DNA of 6,149 bases from Streptomyces sp. (GTDB lineage: Bacteria > Actinomycetota > Actinomycetes > Streptomycetales > Streptomycetaceae). This document shows, piece after piece, positions 1 to 5,855 of the stretch (position 1 is the first letter of the stretch; each line of letters begins with the position of its first letter). The stretch is taken from contig DOWQ01000719.1 in assembly GCA_003519485.1 (NCBI GenBank), positions 1 through 6,149 on the forward strand, in the 5' to 3' direction. Under the pieces are notes generated by a model. That model ran no database searches. It worked only from the letters and a program-made list of their open reading frames with translations, and was not told the DNA's origin. The position numbers were made by a program, and so were the translations under genes.

Positions 1-1580
1 CCCTTCGGGTCCTCGAGCTTCTTCAGGTCGTGCTTGCCGTAGGCCCAGTGCGGCGACCACAGGGTGACGACGACCGGCTCCTTCTTGGCCAGGGAGCGCT
101 CCAGCTCGGCGAGCATGGTGGAGGTACTGGACGAGACGACCTCGTACTCACCCTCCAGGCCGTACTCCTTCAGCACCTTCTTGTTCAACGTCCCCATCAT
201 CCCGGCACTGGACTCAATGCCGATGATCTTGCCGTCGAACTTCTCCCCCTTGCCCTTCAGATCCGCCAGCGAATCAACACCCTTGACGTACGACGGAACC
301 GTCAACTCCAACGACGTCGGCCCGTACCAGGAACCCAGATCCGTCATCCGGTCGCCGTACTTCTTCCAGTACTCCTGATGCGTCGTCGGCAACCACGCGT
401 CGGTCTGGAAGTCGATCTCGCCCTCGGCGAGCGCGGTGTAGAGCGGGCCCGGGTCGAGCTGCTTCACATCGGGCTTGTAGCCGCGCTGCTCCAGCATCTC
501 CTTCCACAGGAAGGTGGAGGCGATGCCCTCGTCCCAGGGGATGTAGCCCATGTCGATCTTCTTGCCCTGGCCGACGTTCGCGGCATCGGTGACCTTCTTC
601 TCGTCCGTGCCGGACGAGGCGAGGTTCAGGCCGCCCGCGAGGAGGGCCAGGACGACGACGCCGACGACCGCGAAGGCGGTGCCGGGCCGGTAGTTGAGGA
701 CCTTGGCGCCACCGCTCGTCGCCGCGTTGACCTTGGCGAGCGCGCGCCGGCCCAGCGGCGAGACCCGCTGGTTCAGGGCGCTCGTCATCCGGTCCAGGTA
801 CATGGCGAGGATGACGACCGCCAGGCCGCTCTCGAAGCCGGAGCCGATGTTGACCCGCGTCACGGCGTCGTAGACCTGCTGGCCGAGGCCGCCGGCGCCG
901 GCCATGCCCGCGATGACGACCATGGACAGACCGAGCATGATGACCTGGTTGACACCTGCCATCACCGTGGGCAGCGCGAGCGGGAACTGCACCCGCATCA
1001 GCGTGTCGCGGGGGCTGGTGCCGAAGGCGTGTGCGGCCTCGACGAGCTCGGCGTCGACCTGCCGGATGCCGTGCTCGGTCATCCGTACGCCGGGCGGCAT
1101 CGAGAAGATGATGGTGGCGACCAGGCCCGGGGTGATGCCGATGCTGAAGAACACCACGCCGGGGATCAGGTAGACGAAGGCGGGCATCGTCTGCATGAAG
1201 TCCAGGACGGGGCGCAACGTGGTGCTGACCGCCTTGCTGCGCGCCGCCAGGACGCCCAGCGGGATGGCGATCACCAGCGTGATCACACTCGCGACGAGCA
1301 CCAGCGACAGGGTGGACATTGCGGCTTCCCACAGGCCCACCGCGTCGATGACCACGAAGCCGGCGAAGGCCAGCAGGGCGGGCAGCAGACCGCGCAGCCA
1401 GACGGCCACGACGGTGAAGATGCCGGCCATCAGCAGCGGCTGCGGACCGGCGAGTACGGCGTTGACGCTGTCGTACATCCCGGTGAGCACGGTGTTGACG
1501 AAGTCGAAGAGCCAGCTGAGGTGGGACTGCAGCCAGTTGACGCCGCCCTCGACCTTCTCGCCCAGCTTGATGTCAGGCAC
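1..1580 (-). CDS. Osmoprotectant (glycine betaine/proline betaine) ABC importer, permease fused to substrate-binding domain (partial, 3' end missing)
   Basis: This is the membrane and ligand-capturing half of an OpuA-type importer that takes up compatible solutes during osmotic stress. The visible 526 residues start at a GTG with an AAGGTGG ribosome site 6 bases upstream. Residues about 48-265 form the permease, with several hydrophobic helices and the EAA coupling loop at 181-204 (EAAHAFG...FPLALP) that docks on the ATPase. A further hydrophobic helix at about 301-319 tethers an extracytoplasmic OpuAC-like binding domain from about 330. That domain carries the family's aromatic ligand motifs: IPWDEG (W349), DAWLPTTH (W396, H401) and LWSPHW (W508, W512). 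Established family knowledge: tryptophans of this kind cage the quaternary ammonium group. The window ends just after LEDPK, probably a few dozen residues before the stop. The gene overlaps the upstream ATPase gene by 8 bases, so translation is probably coupled. The substrate within the betaine/choline class is inferred. Confidence 0.93.
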   Translation of the reverse strand, partial: MPDIKLGEKVEGGVNWLQSHLSWLFDFVNTVLTGMYDSVNAVLAGPQPLLMAGIFTVVAVWLRGLLPALLAFAGFVVIDAVGLWEAAMSTLSLVLVASVITLVIAIPLGVLAARSKAVSTTLRPVLDFMQTMPAFVYLIPGVVFFSIGITPGLVATIIFSMPPGVRMTEHGIRQVDAELVEAAHAFGTSPRDTLMRVQFPLALPTVMAGVNQVIMLGLSMVVIAGMAGAGGLGQQVYDAVTRVNIGSGFESGLAVVILAMYLDRMTSALNQRVSPLGRRALAKVNAATSGGAKVLNYRPGTAFAVVGVVVLALLAGGLNLASSGTDEKKVTDAANVGQGKKIDMGYIPWDEGIASTFLWKEMLEQRGYKPDVKQLDPGPLYTALAEGEIDFQTDAWLPTTHQEYWKKYGDRMTDLGSWYGPTSLELTVPSYVKGVDSLADLKGKGEKFDGKIIGIESSAGMMGTLNKKVLKEYGLEGEYEVVSSSTSTMLAELERSLAKKEPVVVTLWSPHWAYGKHDLKKLEDPK

Positions 1581-2733
1581 GTGCGACCACCTTGTCCGCC
1601 TCGGTGCCGGTCTCGTCCGCGGCGTCCGCGGCGTCCGGCTCGGAACCGGTCCCGGCGTCCGCGATCTGCGCCTGCTCGCCGAGCGCGGCCAGCAGGGTGT
1701 CCCGGGCCACGACGCCGATGAGGTCGCCCTCGGCGTCGGTCACGGCGACCGCCAGCCCGCTGCTGGAGCAGGGCGTGAACAACTCGGCGATCGGGGTGTC
1801 CGCGCTGACCGTGGCCGGCGCGGCGTCGATCACGTCCTGGCCGGTGCGCATCCTCGCGCCGTAGTCGGTCACGCTGCCGAACGCGGTGTCCGGCTCGGCC
1901 ATGATGGAACCGGCGGTCAGCACCCGCGAGCGGTCCACGTCCTGGGTGAAGGAGGCCACGTAGTCGTTGGCCGGCCGTACGAGAATGTCCTCGGCGGTGC
2001 CGGTCTGGACGATCCGGCCGTCGCGCATGACGGCGATCCGGTCGCCGAGCCGCATGGCCTCGTTGAGGTCGTGCGTGATGAACACGATGGTCTTCTTCAG
2101 CCGCTTCTGGAGTTCGAGGAGCTGGTCCTGCATGTCACGGCGGATCAGCGGGTCGAGCGCGCTGAACGACTCGTCCATGAGCAGCAGGTCGGCGTCGGTG
2201 GCCAGCGCCCGGGCCAGACCCACACGTTGCTGCATGCCGCCGGACAGCTCGTCGGGCCAGGACGTCTCCCAGCCCTTGAGGCCGGCGAGTTCGAGGGCCT
2301 CGGTGGCCCGCCGGTGCCGCTCGTCGGCCGGTACGCCCTGGACCTCGAGGCCGTAGCCGGCGTTCTCCAGCACGCTGCGGTGCGGGAAGAGGGCGAAGTG
2401 CTGGAAGACCATGCTGATCTTCTTCGAGCGCACCTTGCGCAGCTCGCGCGGCTTCAGCGCGGTCAGGTCCTGGCCGTCGAAGAGCACCCGCCCGGCGGTG
2501 GGCTCCAGCAGCCCGTTGAGCATCCGCAGCAGAGTGGACTTGCCCGAGCCGGAAAGGCCCATGACGACGAATATCTGGCCCTCCTCGACGTCGATCGAGG
2601 CGTCGACCACCGCCGCGGTCGTTCCACGGGCCCGCAACTCGTCGCGGCTGGTCCCCCCTTCGAGCTTTTCCACGGCGTCACTGGGTCGTCTTCCGAACAC
2701 TTTGTACAAGCGCTCAGCTTGGAGCCTGGCCAC
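1573..2733 (-). CDS. Osmoprotectant (glycine betaine/proline betaine) ABC importer, ATP-binding subunit
   Basis: This is the cytoplasmic ATPase that powers the importer encoded by the overlapping downstream gene, and is OpuAA/ProV-like. From the chosen GTG start it has 386 residues: Walker A GLSGSGKST at 59-67, Q-loop Q111, signature LSGGMQQR at 163-170, Walker B LLLMDESFSALD at 183-194 and H-loop H221. The extended N-terminus before Walker A (LYKVFGRRP...) is typical of the betaine subfamily. Residues about 272-351 look like a CBS-type regulatory module, but only the second CBS unit seems complete. In OpuA relatives this module senses ionic strength or cyclic di-AMP. A tail of about 30 residues rich in Ala, Asp and Glu follows. 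I chose GTG at 2733 because GAGAGG lies 5 bases upstream; an in-frame ATG at 2748 adds five residues but has no ribosome site. The gene is first in the operon and is read divergently from the exonuclease gene. Confidence 0.94.
   Translation of the reverse strand: MARLQAERLYKVFGRRPSDAVEKLEGGTSRDELRARGTTAAVVDASIDVEEGQIFVVMGLSGSGKSTLLRMLNGLLEPTAGRVLFDGQDLTALKPRELRKVRSKKISMVFQHFALFPHRSVLENAGYGLEVQGVPADERHRRATEALELAGLKGWETSWPDELSGGMQQRVGLARALATDADLLLMDESFSALDPLIRRDMQDQLLELQKRLKKTIVFITHDLNEAMRLGDRIAVMRDGRIVQTGTAEDILVRPANDYVASFTQDVDRSRVLTAGSIMAEPDTAFGSVTDYGARMRTGQDVIDAAPATVSADTPIAELFTPCSSSGLAVAVTDAEGDLIGVVARDTLLAALGEQAQIADAGTGSEPDAADAADETGTEADKVVARA
1587..1593 (-). promoter_or_regulatory. Ribosome binding site of the permease/binding-protein gene
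   Basis: AAGGTGG on the minus strand lies 6 bases before the GTG at 1580 and inside the last codons of the ATPase gene. It supports that GTG as the start, although the start overlaps the upstream stop codon by 8 bases. Confidence 0.6.
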
Positions 2734-2738
2734 ATACA

Positions 2739-2744
2739 CCTCTC
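2739..2744 (-). promoter_or_regulatory. Ribosome binding site that decides the ATPase start
   Basis: GAGAGG on the minus strand is followed by 5 bases and then GTG at 2733. The alternative ATG at 2748 lies upstream of this motif and is preceded by TTTCCCGTTCT, which has no Shine-Dalgarno character. The shorter protein, beginning Met-Ala-Arg-Leu-Gln, is therefore preferred. Confidence 0.6.
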
Positions 2745-2758
2745 GCATAGAACGGGAA

Positions 2759-2787
2759 ACGACCCGCCTCCCCCGCCGGCGGGTCGT
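2759..2787 (-). promoter_or_regulatory. Perfect 10-bp inverted repeat in the leader of the osmoprotectant operon
   Basis: Plus-strand arms ACGACCCGCC (2759-2768) and GGCGGGTCGT (2778-2787) match perfectly around a 9-base loop. On the minus strand this is a strong GC-rich hairpin ending 25 bases before the GTG start of the ATPase gene, followed by TTTCCC. It could be an operator for a dimeric repressor, an attenuator-like hairpin in the leader RNA, or a structure that limits ribosome access. The structure is seen directly; its role is inferred. Confidence 0.55.
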
Positions 2788-2794
2788 GGAGCAG

Positions 2795-2813
2795 TGCAGG
2801 TCATGGGCCTGCA
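2795..2813. repeat. Short inverted repeat TGCAGG-7-CCTGCA upstream of the osmoprotectant operon
   Basis: Two 6-base arms, TGCAGG (2795-2800) and CCTGCA (2808-2813), are perfect complements separated by 7 bases. The repeat sits 7 bases beyond the larger 10-bp inverted repeat, in the divergent region. Size and spacing suit a regulator operator, but arms this short can occur by chance, and no family consensus is recognised. Confidence 0.3.
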
Positions 2814-2941
2814 GGACTCCCCCGAGTTTTGTTGAAAACCCGACAGAGTCCGCTCCGGATGGGCGGCTGCCCGGGTTCGATCAGCGCAAACCTTTTCGTG
2901 GCTCAGTTCACAGGCGGAAGAGGTTTTGGCGGCGGATACAG

Positions 2942-2947
2942 TAGCGT
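2942..2947 (+). promoter_or_regulatory. Possible -10 element of the exonuclease gene, leaderless type
   Basis: TAGCGT fits the TANNNT pattern of actinobacterial vegetative promoters and ends 9 bases before the ATG at 2957. Transcription would then begin at or within a few bases of the start codon. This matches the lack of any ribosome site before that ATG. No clear -35 hexamer lies at 16-19 bases. An overlapping alternative hexamer, TACAGT, is at 2937-2942. Confidence 0.4.
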
Positions 2948-2956
2948 TCGCCCTTT

Positions 2957-3949
2957 ATGTCCGAATGGCCCGCGTCGTCGACCTCCCCGGCGCTGTCGGT
3001 CCCGTACGGCATCATTCGATACGTGACCCGACGCCTGATGCTTCTCGACACCGCATCCCTCTACTTCCGCGCCTACTTCGGCATGCCCGACTCGGTCCGG
3101 GCGCCCGACGGCACCCCGGTCAACGCGGTGCGCGGGCTGCTGGACTTCATCGCCCGGCTCGTGCAGGACCATCACCCCGACGACCTGGTCGCCTGCATGG
3201 ACGCCGACTGGCGGCCGGCGTGGCGGGTGGAGCTGATCCCCACCTACAAGGCGCACCGGGTCGCCGAGGAGGTGCCGGGCGGCACGGACGCCGAGGTGGT
3301 GCCCGACACCCTCTCCCCCCAGGTCCCCGTCATCGAGGCCGTTCTGGACGCGCTGGGCATCGCCCGCGTGGGCGTCGCCGGATACGAGGCGGACGACGTG
3401 ATCGGCACCCTGGCCGGGCACGCCGCCGGCCCGGTGGACATCGTCACCGGCGACCGCGACCTCTATCAACTGGTGGACGACCGACGAGGCATCCGCGTGC
3501 TCTACCCGGTGAAGGGCGTCGGCACCCTCCAACTGGTCGACGAGGCCGCCCTCCGCGAGAAGTACGGCGTGGACGGCCCCGGTTACGCCAACCTCGCGCT
3601 GCTGCGCGGCGACGCGAGCGACGGCCTGCCCGGCGTCCCCGGCGTCGGCGAGAAGACCGCCGCCAAGCTCATCGCGGCCTACGGCGATCTCGCCGGCGTC
3701 ATCGCCGCGGCCGGGGACCCGGCCTCGAAGCTGACCCCGGCGCAGCGCAAGCGGCTGGTCGACGCCCGGGACTACCTCGCGGTGGCGCCGAAGGTCGTCA
3801 AGGTCGCGTCCGACGTCCCGCTGCCCGCCTTCGACCCGGCTCTCCCGACGGCCCCGCTCGACCCGGCCGGGCTCGAGAAGCTCGCCGCGCGCTGGGGCCT
3901 CGGCGGCTCACTGCAGCGACTACTGACGACGCTCGTCCGGACGAACTGA
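2957..3949 (+). CDS. Stand-alone 5'-3' exonuclease (PolA N-terminal / FEN family)
   Basis: This is a metal-dependent 5'-3' exonuclease or flap endonuclease like the N-terminal domain of DNA polymerase I, without the polymerase part. It probably acts in the cytoplasm on primers, flaps or repair intermediates. In 330 residues it shows the family's acidic metal-binding centre: D31 in LMLLDTA, D82 in ACMDAD, R90 with YKAHR at 97-101, EADD at 144-147 and TGDRDL at 164-169. A helix-hairpin-helix DNA-binding region follows at 218-235 (GDASDGLPGVPGVGEKTA). The usual Asn after SD in that motif is Gly here. Conserved sequence begins only near residue 25, so GTG at 3023 (a 308-residue protein) is a real alternative start. 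Neither start has a ribosome site. ATG at 2957 is kept because a -10-like hexamer just upstream would make it a leaderless start. The gene stands alone; its stop codon lies one base before the iron box of the next gene. Confidence 0.9.
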   Translation: MSEWPASSTSPALSVPYGIIRYVTRRLMLLDTASLYFRAYFGMPDSVRAPDGTPVNAVRGLLDFIARLVQDHHPDDLVACMDADWRPAWRVELIPTYKAHRVAEEVPGGTDAEVVPDTLSPQVPVIEAVLDALGIARVGVAGYEADDVIGTLAGHAAGPVDIVTGDRDLYQLVDDRRGIRVLYPVKGVGTLQLVDEAALREKYGVDGPGYANLALLRGDASDGLPGVPGVGEKTAAKLIAAYGDLAGVIAAAGDPASKLTPAQRKRLVDARDYLAVAPKVVKVASDVPLPAFDPALPTAPLDPAGLEKLAARWGLGGSLQRLLTTLVRTN

Positions 3950-3955
3950 TAACTT
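3923..3955 (+). promoter_or_regulatory. Candidate promoter of the siderophore-interacting protein gene
   Basis: CTGACG at 3923-3928, one mismatch from the TTGACG type of -35, lies inside the last codons of the exonuclease gene. The -10 is unclear: TGATAA at 3947-3952 gives an 18-base spacer, while TAACTT at 3950-3955 fits TANNNT better but leaves 21 bases. Either way the -10 would overlap the iron box, as expected for iron-dependent repression. Confidence 0.3.
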
Positions 3956-3970
3956 AGGCATACCTAAGTT
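3951..3970. promoter_or_regulatory. Iron box: operator for a DtxR/IdeR/DmdR-type iron regulator
   Basis: AACTTAGGCATACCTAAGTT is a perfect inverted repeat with 8-base arms and a 4-base centre. It contains TTAGGC and ACCTAA, the outer parts of the actinobacterial iron box (TTAGGTTAGGCTAACCTAA type); by eye 12 of the 14 bases of the right part agree. It begins one base after the exonuclease stop and ends 22 bases before the GTG of the siderophore-interacting protein gene. Established: DtxR-family repressors loaded with Fe2+ bind such sites and block siderophore genes when iron is plentiful. Inferred: this site controls the downstream gene and not the exonuclease. Confidence 0.85.
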
Positions 3971-3980
3971 CCCCACTGTC

Positions 3981-3988
3981 AGGGAGGA
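3981..3988 (+). promoter_or_regulatory. Strong ribosome binding site of the siderophore-interacting protein gene
   Basis: AGGGAGGA has its GGAGG core 5 bases before the GTG at 3993. It fixes the start and contrasts with the neighbouring exonuclease and GST-like genes, which have no usable ribosome site. Confidence 0.8.
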
Positions 3989-3992
3989 CACC

Positions 3993-4808
3993 GTGCCGGA
4001 TCGTCCGGTTCGTCAGCAGCCGCAATCCCGACGGGCCCGGGTGATCCGTACGGAGCGGCTGACCCCGCTCATGGTGCGGGTCGTCCTCGGCGGCGACGGC
4101 CTCGCCGGCCTCGAGGCGGGCAAGTTCACCGACCACTACATCAAGCTGCTGTTCCCGGTGCCGGGCGTCACCCATCCCGAGCCGTTCGACATCGCCCGGA
4201 TCCGCGCCGAGCTGCCCCGCGACCAGTGGCCGCGGCCCCGGACGTACACCGTCCGCAGCTGGGACGCCGACGCCCGGGAGCTCGCCGTCGACTTCGTCGT
4301 CCACGGCGACGAGGGACTCGCGGCACCCTGGGCTGCCGCGTGCCGGCCGGGCGACCAGGTCATCGCCCGGGGTCCCGGCGGCAAGTGGGCCCCCTCCCCC
4401 GAGGCCGACTGGCACCTGTTCGTCGGCGACGAGTCGTCCATCCCCGCCATCGAGGTGGGCCTCGCGGCGCTGCCGGCGGACGCCCGCGGGCTGGCGCTGA
4501 TCGAGGTGGGCGAGCACACCGTCGCGCTGGCGGCTCCGGAGGGTGTGGAGGTGCGCTGGCTGGTCCGCGGCGACGAACCGTACAGGGAGGACCGGCTCGC
4601 CGCGGAGCTCGGGTCCCTGCCGTGGGAGGGGCTGGGCGACGTCGACGTCTTCGCACACGGCGAGCGCGGCGCGATGAAGGCGCTCAGGGCGGTGTTCCGC
4701 GACCGCGGAGTGCCCTCCGAGCGGCTCTCGATCTCGGGCTACTGGGCCCTGGGCCGCAAGGAGGACGAGTTCCAGGCCGAGAAGCGGACCGAGCTCGGCC
4801 GCATCTGA
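3993..4808 (+). CDS. Siderophore-interacting protein (FAD-dependent ferric-siderophore reductase, SIP family)
   Basis: This is a cytoplasmic flavin reductase that releases iron from imported ferric siderophores by reducing Fe3+ to Fe2+. Its 271 residues match the usual SIP length of about 250-290. The FAD-binding domain holds RTYTVR at 83-88 (the RxYT flavin motif) and DFVVHGDEGLAAPWA at 100-114 (flavin phosphate region). The C-terminal NAD(P)H-binding SIP domain holds GDESSIPAI at 145-153 (usually GDETALPAI) and the family's terminal GYWALGRKEDE at 249-259. GTG at 3993 follows a strong AGGGAGGA ribosome site and an iron box, so expression is probably induced by iron starvation. No siderophore synthesis or transport gene is visible nearby, so it likely serves siderophores imported by systems encoded elsewhere. 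The stop lies 11 bases from the stop of the convergent lipoprotein gene. Confidence 0.95.
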   Translation: MPDRPVRQQPQSRRARVIRTERLTPLMVRVVLGGDGLAGLEAGKFTDHYIKLLFPVPGVTHPEPFDIARIRAELPRDQWPRPRTYTVRSWDADARELAVDFVVHGDEGLAAPWAAACRPGDQVIARGPGGKWAPSPEADWHLFVGDESSIPAIEVGLAALPADARGLALIEVGEHTVALAAPEGVEVRWLVRGDEPYREDRLAAELGSLPWEGLGDVDVFAHGERGAMKALRAVFRDRGVPSERLSISGYWALGRKEDEFQAEKRTELGRI

Positions 4809-4819
4809 CCACAGGCCGG

Positions 4820-5758
4820 CTAACCGGACTCCGACGGGCTGGGTGACGGATCCGCCTGCTCCCCTGAGGGGCTCGGCAGGTCCTCGGGCTCCCAGTTGCA
4901 GCGGTGCTCCAGGGCGCCGCGCACCCAGTCCGGGTGGTCGGGCCGGTAGGCCTCCAGGTTCCAGCTCTGCTTCCGCGGGGCGCCCAGCACGTGACAGTCG
5001 AACTGCTGCTTGAGCGAGTCGGGCGACGACAGCGCCGGCTGGAGCGCGACGGCCTGCCGCCACCCCTGTTGCTCGAACAGCTCCCGTGCGCCCGGCGTCC
5101 CCAACCCGCCCCCGAGCAGCGCGTGCCCGAACGGCGTGCGGGTGACCGCGTACATCGGCTCGTCGCGCTCGGTCGCGACGGTGACGGCGTCGATGACCTG
5201 TCGGCCCACCCACAGCTCCGCCGTGATCACCCCGGTGTGTCGTTCCTCCGGGGTCACCGTGAGCACCAGCGACCCGTCGCGCGCGGACAGCGCGGACGCG
5301 ACCGGCTGTCCGTCCTCGTCCAGGACCTCGGGTTCCGGGACGGCGGCCAGGAAGCCGTCGGGCAGGGTGCCGATCACCGCCACCCCGCCGTTCACGGTCA
5401 GCTCCGGGCCCCCCGGCAGCCGCAGCTCGAGCCGCGTGGGGCCCGATCGATCCGCGACCGTGGCAATGACCTGGAGCGCGTCCGACGGCTGTTCTGCCAC
5501 CTCCGCCCCCGGGCCGGCGTCGAGAGTGGGCGCCGCTCCGGGTCTGACGGTGAGCGAGCCCAGCGGCTGGGCGCGGACCGATGGCTGCACCGTCGGCGAG
5601 GCGCTCGGTGAGCCCGTGGGGCTCGGAACCTGACTGGGGGAAGCCGATGCCGAGGGTCCGTTCGTGGCGGGCGGTGCATCGGGCGTGGGCGTCGGACCCG
5701 GCGCGGAGGCGCAACCCGCCAGCGCCAGGCACGCCATCATCGCCGCGACTGCCCGCAC
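4820..5758 (-). CDS. Secreted lipoprotein with Ser/Pro/Thr-rich linker and a possible DUF2599-like C-terminal domain
   Basis: The function is unknown. The 312-residue product begins MRAVAAMMACLALAGC, a very short lipoprotein signal peptide with lipobox LAGC and lipidated Cys16, so it is probably anchored on the outer face of the membrane. Residues about 17-66 are a disordered wall-spanning linker rich in Pro, Ser, Thr and Ala. A beta-rich middle region follows (about 95-205). The C-terminal part contains a QFDCH motif (C255), SWNLEAYRPD at 265-274 and EHRCNWEP (C287). The SWNLE-RP pattern recalls DUF2599; this is from memory. Cys255 and Cys287 could form a disulfide outside the cell. The protein ends in a second Ser/Pro tail (DPSPSPSESG). 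GTG at 5758 is chosen because AAGGAGG lies just upstream; starting at ATG 5800 would spoil the signal peptide with a long charged lead. It converges with the siderophore gene and is divergent from the GST-like gene. Confidence 0.85.
   Translation of the reverse strand: MRAVAAMMACLALAGCASAPGPTPTPDAPPATNGPSASASPSQVPSPTGSPSASPTVQPSVRAQPLGSLTVRPGAAPTLDAGPGAEVAEQPSDALQVIATVADRSGPTRLELRLPGGPELTVNGGVAVIGTLPDGFLAAVPEPEVLDEDGQPVASALSARDGSLVLTVTPEERHTGVITAELWVGRQVIDAVTVATERDEPMYAVTRTPFGHALLGGGLGTPGARELFEQQGWRQAVALQPALSSPDSLKQQFDCHVLGAPRKQSWNLEAYRPDHPDWVRGALEHRCNWEPEDLPSPSGEQADPSPSPSESG
4855..4880 (+). terminator. Possible terminator hairpin downstream of the siderophore-interacting protein gene
   Basis: CCTGC (4855-4859) pairs with GCAGG (4876-4880), enclosing CCCC-TGA-GGGG (4861-4871). 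This gives a two-step GC-rich hairpin 46 bases past the siderophore gene stop. It has no T-run and lies within the end of the lipoprotein coding sequence, so it may simply reflect codons. No better terminator is visible between the two convergent genes. Confidence 0.25.
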
Positions 5759-5763
5759 CTCGC

Positions 5764-5770
5764 CCTCCTT
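5764..5770 (-). promoter_or_regulatory. Ribosome binding site that decides the lipoprotein start
   Basis: AAGGAGG on the minus strand stands 5 bases before GTG at 5758. It makes that GTG a much better start than the ATG at 5800, and gives a compact lipoprotein signal peptide. Confidence 0.8.
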
Positions 5771-5855
5771 CCCGTCTCGAGTCCGCTTTCCGGGAACCAT
5801 GATCGCCCAGGCCGGGCGGCCGGGGAAAACCCGTCGTGACCTTGCTACCAGTGGA

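Noticed and set aside
30..1721. A 563-codon plus-strand open frame opposite the permease
   Set aside because: It is the antisense shadow of a well-supported transporter gene. Composition is biased to Asp, Arg, Gly, His and Gln, with no domain.
2746..2748. ATG at 2748 as the start of the ATPase gene
   Set aside because: It has no ribosome site, whereas GTG at 2733 has GAGAGG at ideal spacing.
1195..2835. A 546-codon plus-strand open frame opposite the permease and ATPase genes
   Set aside because: It is antisense to coding sequence with every ABC ATPase motif intact on the other strand.
2869..2890. GGGTTCGATC resembling the T-loop of a tRNA
   Set aside because: The 3' side of the T-stem does not pair (AGCGC against CCCGG), and no anticodon or acceptor stem can be built around it.
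4816..4828. GGCTAACC between the convergent genes as an iron-box core
   Set aside because: The flanks lack the TTAGG and TAA arms, and the site lies between stop codons where no promoter is expected.
5759..5800. Fourteen-residue N-terminal extension of the lipoprotein from ATG 5800
   Set aside because: It would put a long charged stretch before the signal peptide, and it contains the AAGGAGG ribosome site of the GTG start.
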